Of a DNA stretch of 64,000 nucleotides, positions 37,835 through 48,770 are shown piece after piece. The DNA comes from Torymus aiolomorphi. Its lineage: Eukaryota; Arthropoda; Insecta; Hymenoptera; Torymidae. The stretch covers positions 42,870,195 to 42,934,194 of the forward strand of contig CM070876.1 of the NCBI GenBank assembly GCA_036365515.1. The letters run 5' to 3'. A model generated the notes under the pieces. That model had not been told where the DNA came from, did not search any database, and saw nothing but the letters and a program-made list of their open reading frames with translations. Numbering within the stretch: the stretch's first letter is position 1; each line of letters begins with the position of its first letter. The translations under genes and the position numbers were made by a program.

Positions 37835-38259
37835 ATGGGTCATTTTTACAACGTCGATGCCGAGCTAGTGGATCATGAATACTCTATTGAAGACCCAGTG
37901 GAATTAACAGAAATAAACTGTCTTCGCTCCAGGGAAAGGAATGAAGTCATCATAGCAGACAAAAACAACTGCATATACTGCTGGGAATGTTTTTGAAAAA
38001 CAATCATATCACACCTTCTGAATACGGAACTCTATTGATAAATGTACATTTACTAGAAACCAGCGAAGAGCTATCGACCAGCTGTGAAAACTGTAAGAAA
38101 ACACTACTGACCTGGCGGTCGGCCATAACCTGCGAAAGCTGCCGACAAACGGCGACCGATGCCGAACTAGAACTGGCAGTGACACCATATATAAGAGTAC
38201 CTCAATCGCACAATGACCGCCCATTAAAAATTTTATTAACTGAATCATCACATCTATAA
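37835..38259 (+). CDS. Accessory ORF 2 of element E: paralogue of ORF 1, one frame step
   Basis: The first frame (37835-37996, 53 codons) starts MGHFYNVDAELVDHEY and ends within CIYCWEC. The second (37987-38259) continues after a one-base step in a T5 run. Ligands: C-x2-C-x2-C at the end of part one, then CENC-x12-CESC in part two. The CxxC-x12-CxxC spacing equals that of ORF 1, and the first cluster aligns with HVFCRTC, so the two ORFs are probably duplicates. The function is unknown: a zinc-binding regulatory or host-interaction protein is an inference. Confidence 0.65.
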
Positions 38260-38332
38260 GTACCAATAATAAACGGAAGAAAGGGAAGACGTCATAACAA
38301 TCCAAATCGAATCCAGTAACAGCAACAACACC

Positions 38333-38680
38333 ATGTACACTCTATACAAGGAACTCTTGAAATTTATGAGAATCTCTGACCAGGCTCTAGGAATCTTAAA
38401 AGAAAATGGGTTTACCTTTAAGCCTCACACTTGTATTTATCGCCTAGAAAGAGATATCATACAACCATGTCTCATTTGTCACACTCCAAGCGACGCGACA
38501 ACAAAGAAGATATTTATCTGGCAACCAGTAGACCATAAACCAGTGATACTATCCAGATGGGAAGAACAAAAACTAAAGAAACACCTAACAGTTGAACAAT
38601 ATGCTCGCCTGGCCTGCTTCTTAATAGTAAAAGAAACTTTAACAGACAAAATCCAGGATTGGAACCAACTCGATTTTTGA
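38333..38680 (+). CDS. Accessory ORF 3 of element E: small protein of unknown function
   Basis: 115 codons. A helical N-terminus (MYTLYKELLKFMR), one CxxC (CLIC, residues 46-49), a W/H-containing middle (IFIWQPVDHKP) and a helical C-terminus (LTVEQYARLACFLIV). No signal peptide or TM. It may be a third, diverged member of the accessory set, but the similarity to ORFs 1 and 2 is weak. It is the last ORF before the long 3' region. Confidence 0.6.
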   Translation: MYTLYKELLKFMRISDQALGILKENGFTFKPHTCIYRLERDIIQPCLICHTPSDATTKKIFIWQPVDHKPVILSRWEEQKLKKHLTVEQYARLACFLIVKETLTDKIQDWNQLDF

Positions 38681-40115
38681 TACAAAATAAAATAAATAAA
38701 CATACCAAGAACTAAAGAACATCAGCCAGCCAGAAATCGTCAGCAGCAGCCACGCACCACCCACAATCAAAATAAAAAGGAAAAATTTGTTTTTTTTTTT
38801 TTTGCATGCTAGTTATATACGTCATTAGTAAAATCAAAACACAAACATCTAAACTCACGCTTATAACCATAAACCAACTTGTTACAAGTGTAACTTTGAG
38901 ATTACAAGTAACAACGCGCTATAATCTCAAAAAGGACTTATAGCCATAAGAGGCTAGAACAAATAAAATAAGTTAGAATTTATATACGTTGTTTTTTTGT
39001 ATGCATGAATACGCTAAAGTTCTTTCTTCTTTTGCTTCCTATAACGAAAATATATATATAAAAGAAAAGGAATAACGGCAAGGGGCAAAGGAATTGCTGA
39101 AAAGAGTTTAAGGAAATGTTTTTTTGCTTTCATACAAATTATTTTTCGACAATCCCAGTTTTAAGTACCGACATACACGCCAAAAAGTGAATAATCTTTT
39201 TGAGGGAACGGTTACCAGGAAGGTTAATGCGGAGAAATTAACACGCATTAAATGACTACGCATTATATATATATATATATATACAAAAAAAAAAAAAAAA
39301 AAAAAGGGAAAAAAAATATACTCATTAAGCCACCTCGAATGCATGAGTTGATGCCCATTACCCTATCCTGGACGTGCCAACTCCTAGTCAACGCTCTACT
39401 AAATTGGGAGAAACGTAGTACAAATCTAACTCATTAACGACATATAATAGACCTTAAACTCGAGTTACGCAATGCCTATGAGCCATGCCGATGAGCAACT
39501 TAATAAATTATGACACAGTATAACCTCTCAAAAACATGCCCTAAGAAATAAGGAAAACAAATTAAAGGAAAAACTTTAGTTAGAAATAGAATGAATAAGT
39601 GAAACAATAGGGTACTCCCGTACGATTCCGATTCATACGGTCGCCTCCATATCAAAGAAACGAAGCCGCAGCCATAAGCAACGACATCGCTACCACACCT
39701 ATCAACCGGTTAAGCAACAAAACATAAGTAATAATTTAAGCAAATTCATTATATGGGAAATATACTTATTGCGTATTAAAATGTAAATTAAGTTAATTCA
39801 AATTTTGTATATGTACTTATAACTATAAGAGAGTTCTGCTTAAATATCTTCATCAGCCAACTTCTCCAAAATAGATACAGCTAAAATTAAAAACACAATT
39901 CAAACGCTCAAAAATTATAAATACAAGATATATATACATATATATCTCGCTCTGTAAAGCAAACGCTCAGCTCATCGATATAGTTATTAATATCCGTGAA
40001 AAGCATCCAGTGCATTTCAAGACTCACCATGGCTTATCAAGAGCGAGCACGTGAGTGAACGCTCGTGATAAGACATAAACACCTCCGGGCCGGATGCGTA
40101 ATTCAGCTTGGGGAG
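38681..40115 (+). other. Element E 3' non-coding region with polypurine-like end
   Basis: 1.4 kb without convincing coding. It contains T- and A-runs (38789-38803, 39284-39305), an AT dinucleotide tract (39265-39282) and many short A-rich segments. Just before the 3' LTR, AGCTTGGGGAG (40105-40115) is a short, imperfect polypurine-tract candidate. Such a long region after the last ORF could hold more small exons or regulatory RNA, which I cannot demonstrate. Confidence 0.55.
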
Positions 40116-41064
40116 TGTGACGAATTCAATTTTTCAAAATCATCTTATTGCTACCATATTTTTGGACTATTTGTTTATTGTCTTTAAGAAACAATCTTAT
40201 GTATTAATAATTCTTGCCTTGTGCTACAAAAGCACATTATATAAAACCCGGAAACTTTAGTGAATAATACAGAGAAAATTGAATTCGGTGAGAATCGGGC
40301 TATCGGCGTTTTTTTCTCGCACTGTTATCTGCCGCGCCGAGTCTATGGTACGTTAATAGATTTCAACACCATGGACCGCGAGCTAGACGAGCGAGAAAAA
40401 TAAAGCCATAAAATCGATAAGGGCCGGTCGACAAAGGGGGCCCAGCAAACGATGATCATCTTTTGCGCTTCCGAAAAATTTTCTTAAATACCCGGAGAAA
40501 CATACCCTGGGCACTCAGTTATTCTTTTGTCGAGAGACCGTTCATCGTCGCGTGAAGAGCCGGCGCAAACGTGGAAGCATAGTCCGGACATCAGTGCCCG
40601 AAAATTTATTTAGTGTTACAAAGATTAATCCGCACTAGACCGATGAATCAGAATAAACTGCAAGTCGGCAGAGCTTAATTAATAGATACATATCATATTA
40701 TACAACCTCGACTAACGAGAGAACAAACAGGAGCAAGGACTCTGTAATATTGTAAGTAAATAAAATCCATTATATATATATATATATAATTAGCGTTGTT
40801 TAATTAAAATAAATCCTTCTCTTATTTTCCTACCTTCCTTGGGGAAGGGAAAGGTTATAAATCCACAAAGAAGAAAATAGAAATTTCACATAGTAAAAAT
40901 TAGTTCTCTTATGATAAATAAATAAGTATTAAGTCCAAATAATTTTGGTGGTGTCATCCTGACATTAGATTTATATACCTATAGATTAAATATAAATTAA
41001 ATAAATATTGAATTACAAACTAAAAATAATCTTATTAAAAATAATGTTCTCTGCGGACGTCACA
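40116..41064 (+). repeat. 3' LTR of element E
   Basis: 949 bp, near-identical to the 5' LTR. Visible differences are a 3-base AAT insertion near 40265, one T fewer near 40312, a cluster near 40427-40450 and a longer TA run near 40775. Confidence 0.92.
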
Positions 41065-42069
41065 TAAATCAGCTGGACTGTTATCTTTAACTATACTTGT
41101 ACCAGTCTGATTGACTGTGAACACGACATAGTTGACGGCTTCGCCCCATAAACTTTCATCAAGACCTCGAGCATGTATCACTGACCTTACAGCCTCAACT
41201 ACAGTTCTAATTTCCCTTTCAATACGTCCATTTTTTTGTGGTGTATAAACGCTAGACTTACTGTGAAAAACACCAAGATCCTCTAGAATTCGTTGTGTGT
41301 CACGATTCTTTATTTCAGGGTCATTATTGGACCGCAGTACCTTGACTCTTCTGTCAAATTGATTTTCAACTAACTTCAAAAATACTTCCAATTTTGCAGC
41401 AGCCTCACTTTTATTTTTCAAAAAATATACAGTCCTAAAATATGAATAATAGTCCTTAAAAAGTAAAAAATACTTTGCTCCTCCTAAAGAGTAAATGTTC
41501 ATTTCACATAAACCTACATGTACTAAATCTAGTGGCTTTACATATACTTTCAGATTTACAGGATGCGATACCCTATGCTGCTTGCCATAAGTATATCCTG
41601 AACATACATACTCATTCCAGTCATCTTGAAATTTGATTCCATTTCTACTTAATACATCTCGCACATGTGCAATATTTTGATGTGCAAGCTTTTCCTGCCA
41701 CTTTCTTAAAGAAATGTTTACAAGACATTTTTCAGACTCTCGACGAAATTTCATTTTAAATAATGTACCTTCTCTTTCTGCTTCAGGACCAAAATTGCCA
41801 TTAGAATCTCTAAAAATCGACTTATCAGCATCAGATGACTGTACGTATTATTTATCCAATACAGAACTTACTGAGAAAAGATTAAATGTCATTTTTCGAG
41901 TGTATAATGCATCCTTCAAGACTATCTTTTGCCAAGTCTGACCATCGTAAGCTTCCAGTTCAATATCCCCTACTCCGGTACCTTCTAATTCAATTGAATC
42001 ACCAATAATACCCATCGATGGTTGTTCGAGAGTAGTGTAAGCCTTGAACCATTCCTCATGAGAACTCAT
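41065..42069 (-). pseudogene. Copia protease / integrase remnant
   Basis: On the minus strand the protease region has D-C-A-A-T where copia elements have D-S-G-A-T, preceded by a stop. After a break, integrase motifs follow: WQEKLAHQNIAHVRDVLSRN (GAG-pre-integrase, HH), a zinc site with CSGY replacing CSGC, LDLVHVGLCEM where the first catalytic Asp is Gly, LRSNNDPEI where the second Asp is Asn, and KNGRIEREI with the Glu retained. At least two of the three catalytic residues are lost. The region is interrupted at 41064 by element E and resumes at 25998. Confidence 0.85.
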
Positions 42070-42511
42070 ATGTTGAGTCGCAGCACAGTCTTAAAACCAA
42101 CAGTCTTCAAAAATTCCATTAATTGAACTTATCGATGATAAACTTACAGTTATAAGAGCACGTCTACTACTATTATTCTTATTACTATTTTTATTTGACT
42201 TGTCATCTTGTTGACTAGTGCCCGCACTTGGACAATCTTTGGCAAAATGCCCCTTACATTTGCATTTATTGCAAGCATATGTATTTTTAAAGTACTCCAA
42301 ATATTTTGCAGACGGCTTACCATGACATTGTGATTTGATATGACCAGGCTTTCCACACTTAAAACATTCTATAGAATTATTTTTCTGACTTGATGCAGAT
42401 GTTCCTGACTTGTTTGCTTGTTTCGATACAAGAGCATTTTGAGATGCAGGCTTGCCCGATGACTGACCTTCATTTAGCCTGTCTTCTTCTATTTTTAACC
42501 GATCAAATAGT
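42070..42511 (-). pseudogene. Copia Gag C-terminal zinc knuckles
   Basis: Two CCHC-type knuckles on the minus strand: CFKCGKPGHIKSQC (near 42340) and CNKCKCKGHFAKDC (near 42255). A Ser/Asn/Lys-rich linker runs to the protease. A frame shift separates this from the Gag body at 42512. Confidence 0.8.
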
Positions 42512-43063
42512 TCAAGTTTTAACAGATCGAAAATGGTGAAACTTTGGAGGTAAAATACCCAAAATTCTCTGCATAATCCAAGTTTCTTTCACTTTCTCAC
42601 CTTGAGCAGACAAACTATCTGCCAACTGTTGAATCTGCATACAGTTTTCTATAACAGACTTACTTTCATTATACTTGTATCCAAAGAATTGTCTTTGTAA
42701 ACCTTCGATAGACACATCTGACTTTTTACAATAAAAAGTGTCTAATTTACTTAACATACCATGAACAGTTGTACATTTTGATATTTTTATTGCGATAGAG
42801 CTGCTACAGTTTAAACCAATTAAAGTCTCTGCTTCCAAGTCTTTTGTTAACCATGCTGACACAGCTGGAACAGCTTCATCTCCTTCAGGCTTCAGTACAA
42901 CTCCAGTAGCAACATCAAAAATTTGTTTGCCTTTCAAGGTCAAATTTAATTTAAACCTCCATGACTCGTAATTCACATTCCCTTGAGAATCTTCCGTTAA
43001 ACATTCTAATTGAGATCGTACAGCTTCCATCCTGACTTCCAATAACAGACTGACTAAATGCAA
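42512..43063 (-). pseudogene. Copia Gag body
   Basis: 183 codons with the DUF4219/UBN2-type Gag layout: NYESWRFKLNLTLKGKQIFD, then AVPAVSAWLTKDLEAETLIG, KISKCTTVHGMLSKLDTFYC, and KETWIMQRILGILPPKFHHF. It binds element RNA and forms particles in the family. It ends by a frame shift, and knuckles follow in another frame. Confidence 0.82.
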
Positions 43064-43135
43064 AATTCTTCAGACACAGACTTATACTGACTTAACCTCA
43101 AATTCATACAAGGGGACACGCCTGGGCCCATCACC

Positions 43136-43434
43136 TGATAAAAAATAATACACTTTATATCTGACTTTTTTATGAATGAGGTTTTGAAATAAATTATTTT
43201 ATATTAATTTGCATTTAGATTTATTTAAGTCAATCTTATAAGTAAATTTAAGTGAAACAATAAAAACGCTTTTCTTTTTACATCTCAGTCAACGGGTTAC
43301 TTCTCTCAGTCTCTCTAACCGACAACTCGCACAGAACAAAAGCATACATGCGCAAAACGCTAGAAGCGCCACTCACACACCCGTACATATCTGCCTTAAG
43401 CTTTATCTACATGAAAAATAATTACCTCTCAACA
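43136..43434 (-). repeat. Copia LTR (5' LTR on the minus strand)
   Basis: 299 bp, TG...CA on both strands. Similar to 24561-24828 apart from a 30-bp segment. Followed by the duplication ACAAG at 43435-43439. Confidence 0.88.
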
Positions 43435-43735
43435 ACAAGAAAGTACTGAAATCAATTTATTGTTGTCAAGTACCCATAAGTTAACTTGACTGACATAATA
43501 GAACTTTTCGTACCTACTTAAAATTATTCAGCCAGCGGGCATAAAATACCTACTACTTAAATTCCAAGAGGCTTAATAGCTCACATACGCCTACAAAACT
43601 TTACAGAACCTACGTACTTTACGCCAGTGTCGGCGAAAATGATTTAATTATATAACTATAATGTTTTCTTTTTACGTCTAAAATTCATAAGAATTTGTTC
43701 AGATATTTACGAAAAGTCAAAGCCTATATAAAACT
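43435..43735. repeat. Repeat X, second part (interrupted copy)
   Basis: Continues 23696-24560 after removal of copia. It matches the reverse complement of 61357-61645, ending where the GGGGGG hairpin begins. Confidence 0.75.
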
Positions 43736-43736
43736 A

Positions 43737-43826
43737 GGGGGGCTGCGCCCCCCCGCCCCCACACACACCTGCTCCTCGCTTCGCTCGTCGCCCGCATCCT
43801 CCCTGTGTAAAAACTTCGTTTTTACA
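43737..43826. repeat. Two tight perfect hairpins in a GC-rich block
   Basis: GGGGGGC-TGC-GCCCCCC (43737-43753) and TGTAAAAAC-TTC-GTTTTTACA (43806-43826), separated by CTCCTCGCTTCGCTCGTC. They begin exactly at the end of repeat X. Confidence 0.75.
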
Positions 43827-43829
43827 TAA

Positions 43830-44400
43830 TAGGCACGACCGCAATGCTCATAAAACCTTATAATTTTATTATTGCATTAACTGTAATACCTATTTTCATC
43901 GTTATTATCATTAGAATATACATAAATACGTCTCTGCAGTAAAATTTAAATGGAAATTATGCATTTTTTATTAGATATTTATTATTTTTTGTAGAAAATT
44001 TGTCTTTTAATTCTACACTTATATGCCTTTTAATTCCATGCATATAGATATATGTATTAGATAATTTTTCAAATAGTCTATGATTCATATATAAATTAAT
44101 TAAGTATTATAACAATAAAAATATATCGAATTATGCAAAATAATGAGAACTCCCTTCTGTATTTTTTCATTCTCTTTCATTCTGGCTGAGTTTTGAGTAA
44201 AAATATGCATTAGTTTTTGCAAAAACTTAGAACGAAATATCAGGTTTACGCTTGGCTTCACCTCGAAATTTCGTTCAAAGTTTACTCAAAAACTAATGAA
44301 TATTTTGATTCGAAATTTTGCACAAATATATAATATGCTGAAACTTAGAAGAGAGTTCTATTATTTTACGTAATTCGCAACAAAGAAAAATAGATTATTG
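43830..44400. other. AT-rich unassigned stretch with an inverted repeat
   Basis: An imperfect inverted repeat lies at about 44205-44310 (GCATTAGTTTTTGCAAAAAC with AGTTTACTCAAAAACTAATG; AACGAAAT with ATTTCGTT). No gene. Confidence 0.4.
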
Positions 44401-45540
44401 TACCATATGGGTAATGTGTATAGTGCCGCAAGAGTTACGCAATGGCGGCGACTGTTGGTCTTGGCCTTGCCCGTGTGCGTGTAGGCGCATGCGCTGCAGC
44501 TCGTCTGCTTGTTTGACGGTCGAGAGTCATGAGCAACACGGGCACACGGCGCCGCGGATGATGCGCGAAAAAGGCCGGGCCGAACTTCGGCTGTGTCAAT
44601 CGCAAGAATAATATAATAACGGGTAGGGAGAACAGGCGTGCTCAGTGTGGACCGGACACGAAGAAAACCTGCCTCTATCCAGTTATAGTTATTCGCCACC
44701 GTGCCTCGCTTGCTTTCTCGCTTTCACCAACCTATCTCATCGACGCCGAATCCGAATCGACCGACGCTCTAACGCGCACGCACTTTGAGAATTAATTACA
44801 AGGACAAAAGTACGAGTTCTTCAGTATTGTGGTTGCTACTCTGATGATGAAGAAAACCTTCTGCTGCTCTTCACAACGCCCACAACACGATCTTTACCAC
44901 GGCGTTGATTTGAGGTTATGTTTTTTGTTATCTACCAGCAGGCTATATACAGGTGAGACCTGTGGATTAACACTTTATGTTTCTTTGCTTTTGTCTTATA
45001 TTCTCTTCTTTCTAGTTGTGCTATGCAGGAGCTGCTTTGAGGAAGCTGTATATTTATTTTCTGCCAGCCATTGTGACTTCTTCTAGATCTCTGCTACTGT
45101 GCTATTAATGTTGGTCAAGCCATTTAATCATCTAGTTGTGATTTCCTACATCAGTAATATTTCAATACTTTACTACTTTTGACGGTTCATGAAGCTTCTT
45201 TCTTCTCTTGCAGGAGAAACTAGCAGGCTTCTAAATCTGTATGAGGCTTTGTCGACTTGTGTTCATGTGTTTTCTATAAGGATGATTGTTGGTATGATGA
45301 ATCGACTTCCAATTGACTAGTATTTCAAAATACAAATTTAACCATCCTGTTTAAATTGTAGTTTTAGGCGTGGAAGAGAGAACTATAAAAATAGGAAAGA
45401 GTCTATCGCACATAAGCCTCTTGAGCAGCAGAGGTTGCTTTTACTTTATATAGAAGTAGTCTTCTTCTACAAACCTAAAGAGTTTCCACACCCTCTGATA
45501 CAATTCCAAAGTTATCATCAGGGTAGAAATATATACAAAC
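44400..45540. other. GC-rich then T-rich unassigned stretch
   Basis: 44430-44780 is GC-rich and CpG-containing, like a promoter or 5' region, and lies upstream of the mini-exon repeats. Open frames here (for example 44361-44699 minus, 44829-45086 plus) have no domain. It could be the upstream end of a host gene that continues outside the window. Confidence 0.3.
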
Positions 45541-45801
45541 CAAGATTTTATTCAATAATACCCCGGAATCTAACCTCCAAATTTTTATCTTTCTGCTTTC
45601 CTATTCCTGGCAGTTCAATACTGCTCTCCTCATTCCTAATATTTAACAAGTTATTTATATATTTTGTTCTCTTTAATGTGAAGAGCTCCTGTAGATGACC
45701 ACACATTCGTAGGATTGTACTCTTCTCGAGGGCAGCCGGCACAGCTAAGTACAATTTTTCAAGGAGAACGCCGAGGGTAACACGACGGGGAAGCGACGGC
45801 G

Positions 45802-45844
45802 ATGGTGCAGTTGAAAGAAGTTTATGATCCTACGATCGACTCGA
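45802..45844 (+). CDS. Candidate first coding exon, unit 1 (14 codons plus one base)
   Basis: ATG opens MVQLKEVYDPTIDS, followed after one base by GTAAGTACTTT, a near-consensus splice donor. Unit 2 has the same length, phase and donor with many silent or conservative changes. The downstream exon is not recognised in the window. No family is assigned. Confidence 0.4.
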
Positions 45845-46129
45845 GTAAGTACTTTAAATACTTCGCTTTGAACCGAGATTTTATTCACTAGAATACCGGA
45901 ACCTAACCTCCAAATATCCATCTCTCTGCTTCCCTATTCCTGGCAGTTCGATACTGCTCTCCTCATTCTTAATATTTAAAAAGTTATTAATATATTTTAT
46001 TCTGCCTAAGGCGAAGAGCTCCTGCGGATGGCCACACATTCATAGGATTGTTCTCTCGTCGAGGGCAATCGGCGCAGTTACAATTTTCAAGGAGAACACC
46101 GAGGGTAATACGAGAGGGAAGGAACGACG

Positions 46130-46172
46130 ATGGTGCAGTTCGATAAAGTCTACGATCGTATGATCGACTCTA
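46130..46172 (+). CDS. Candidate first coding exon, unit 2 (14 codons plus one base)
   Basis: ATG opens MVQFDKVYDRMIDS, followed after one base by GTAAGTACTTC. It is a paralogue of 45802-45844. The third unit has a degenerate version (46391 on) without a donor. Confidence 0.4.
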
Positions 46173-46439
46173 GTAAGTACTTCGTTTTAGATGAGATTTT
46201 ATTTAATAGTATGGCCGAACACAATCTCCAAATTTCAACCTGCCTGCTTCCCTATTCCTGGCAGTTCAATACTGCTCTCCTCATCCCTAATGATTAAGAA
46301 GTTATTTATATATTTTGTTCTGTCTAAGGCGAAGAGTTCCTATAATTTTCCAAAAACACCGAGGGTAATACGACGGAAATGTGATGGCGATGGTACCGTC
46401 AAGTGTAACTCGCTTTCCTGCAACAGATTCGACTAATTA

Positions 46440-47049
<610 letters not shown>

Positions 47050-47050
<1 letters not shown>

Positions 47051-47720
47051 TGGAGTTATAATTTTGCATGGATTCATTTAATACTGCAGGAATCGATTTC
47101 TATATCGATCTACAATTAAATATATGTTTATGATATTGCATGTTATCGTAAACTACTGCAGTAATTGAAAATTTCTTTATTAAATTATTATCAAAGATCG
47201 TTTTGCATGTGCTATAATATTGCATTATTTTATTCAATACAACAGTAATTGATGATTTCTTTATTAATTAATAATTATTATAATTTTCTATGATATAATT
47301 TATTCCGCAGCAAATTCAAAAGTAGATCATTCCTTTATTGATTTGCAACACATAATTTTTGTATACCTACATGTGCTTGTTATTTTATATGGAAATATTC
47401 TTTTAAATCTGCAATCAAATGCTATAGTTATAATTATCATGATTTAATTTAATACTGCAGGAATACATTTCCATATCGATCTTCAATGAAATGTTATGTT
47501 TATGATATTGCATGATATCCTAAAATACTGCAGTAATTGATAATTTCTTTATGAATTTATTATCAAAGATCGTTTTGCATGTGTTATAATATTGCATGAT
47601 TTTCTTCAAGACAATTACAGTAATTGATGATTTCTTTATTTCAATTATCATAATTTTGTATGATATTTAATCTGCAGCCAATTCAGCATTAGATCATATT
47701 TTTATTGATTTTTGCAATAA
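47050..47720. repeat. AT-rich tandem/interspersed repeat array, part 1
   Basis: Recurring phrases TTTAATACTGCAGGAATCGAT, GATATTGCATGTTATCGTAAA, CAGTAATTGATRATTTCTTTAT and TTTGCATGTGYTATAATATTGCA, with a higher-order period of about 380 bp. No coding. Confidence 0.75.
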
Positions 47721-48770
47721 AAATCTGAGCGGAGAGCAACTCCCGTCTACGGGAGACTATAGAGTGGCCGGTCAGAATTACACGTTATTGGCGTCTCCAA
47801 GCTTTGGTCTAATACCCCCTATTTCGCTTAAGAAAAGAGAGAAAAACTAATACATAAATGGGCATAATAGTACTTATAAGCTCGCCGTTTACGGGAAAGC
47901 CCAAAATGATCCGTGATACGTAACTCTCATCGGGCGCCGCATGCTTTCGTTAGAGCGCAGATAGTCTACGGGAGTCGCTCTGTTCTGTCGACCTGAGCGG
48001 GGAGCGACTCTTGTATAGACTGTCCGATAAGAATTATACCTTATTTGTGCCCTCAAACTCTGAGTTGATGGCGTTATTGGGACTCCATAGGCAGCCGTTT
48101 TTCCTCCCGGGCAACCTTGGCAGCGCGCTGCTCCTCCCTCTATTGAACGAGGTGGACGCTTTTTCGCGAGCATCCAGGCCCATAGTACCAGGCAGCACTC
48201 TGCACTAAAGTGCAGTCAGAGAGCCATTGAGGCGAGCGAATCGCGCACTCTCCCTAATCTGCCAAGGGGGATGACCACCTTCAGGATATGATAAGTGGGC
48301 GGAGGATGTTGAGGAATGGCGTGGCGTGGTGGTCGGCGCTGCGGGTTCTGGTGGCGTGACGTAGAACCCCGCGTACCGACGTCGCTACGCCGAGCTCGTG
48401 GTGTTCCACCTTCTGGAGGTAATCAGCAAGTAATCGAATTACTGATTACTATGCTGAAAAAATTTCTCATGATATTTTCATGAGTTTTGGCGCCACCTGT
48501 GGACTGTGAGTCTAATTTTTGCACTACGTTTGGTAGTGATGACTCATAACGCAAGAGGCGCGACATGCCAATTCTTTTTTTTTTTTTAGTGATGTATTTC
48601 GGTCGGTAAAACAGGTAGACCTAACCTCAATCAGTTGTTCCTTTCCACTAAGGCATCCCCTTAAGATCCATTGTTTACAATTATTAACAAAGCGTGATAT
48701 GTAAGATATTAGAGATTATATAGAGCCAATAGATTTACAGAAAGGAATTGATAATTTTCTTATCGATCTG
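47720..48770. other. Non-array insert with a duplicated CTGAGCGGRGAGC block
   Basis: Separates the two parts of the AT-rich array. The block CTGAGCGGRGAGCRACTC...GTCMGATAAGAATTA occurs at about 47728 and 47993. A GC-rich stretch at 48230-48420 contains GTGGTGGTCGGCGCTGCGGG. The right end (48600-48665) carries CGGTCGGTAA and ACTAAGGCATCCCCTTAA, which recur inverted at 50075-50110. It is probably an inserted non-autonomous element. Confidence 0.45.

Larger units (their letters stand above)
25999..41064 (+). mobile_element. Element E: 15.07-kb Ty3/gypsy-type retroelement with two env-like genes and accessory ORFs
   Basis: The LTRs of 945 and 949 bp start TGTGACG and end CGTCACA, with a 4-bp duplication TAAA (25995-25998, 41065-41068) inside the copia integrase. 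Plus-strand order: primer-binding-like site, structured leader, gag, protease-RT-RNase H, a long linker with a macro-domain-like segment, integrase, two env-like genes, three small ORFs, and a long 3' non-coding region. Typical gypsy-type elements are 5-10 kb. The LTR pair differs by only a few substitutions and short indels, so insertion was recent. Gag, pol, both env genes and one accessory ORF each carry at least one frame step. It is related to errantiviruses by RT, integrase and F-type envelope. Confidence 0.9.
24561..43434 (-). mobile_element. Ty1/copia element, decayed and interrupted by element E
   Basis: The LTRs (24561-24828 and 43136-43434) are flanked by a 5-bp duplication ACAAG (24556-24560, 43435-43439). 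The empty site lies in the uninterrupted copy of repeat X near 61645. Minus-strand coding is gag (42512-43063), zinc knuckles, protease and integrase (41035-42069), and an RT fragment (24823-25998). The copia sequence totals about 3.8 kb because 25999-41064 is a later insertion. RT downstream of the middle of the domain and all of RNase H are deleted. Confidence 0.9.

Noticed and set aside
43110..43135. Standard initiator-Met primer-binding site for copia
   Set aside because: The sequence after the 5' LTR (GGTGATGGGCCCAGGCG) does not match the usual TGGTTATCAGAGC type, so no site is annotated.
44361..44699. 112-codon minus-strand ORF near a GC-rich region
   Set aside because: No recognisable domain, and a plus-strand frame overlaps it; probably chance.
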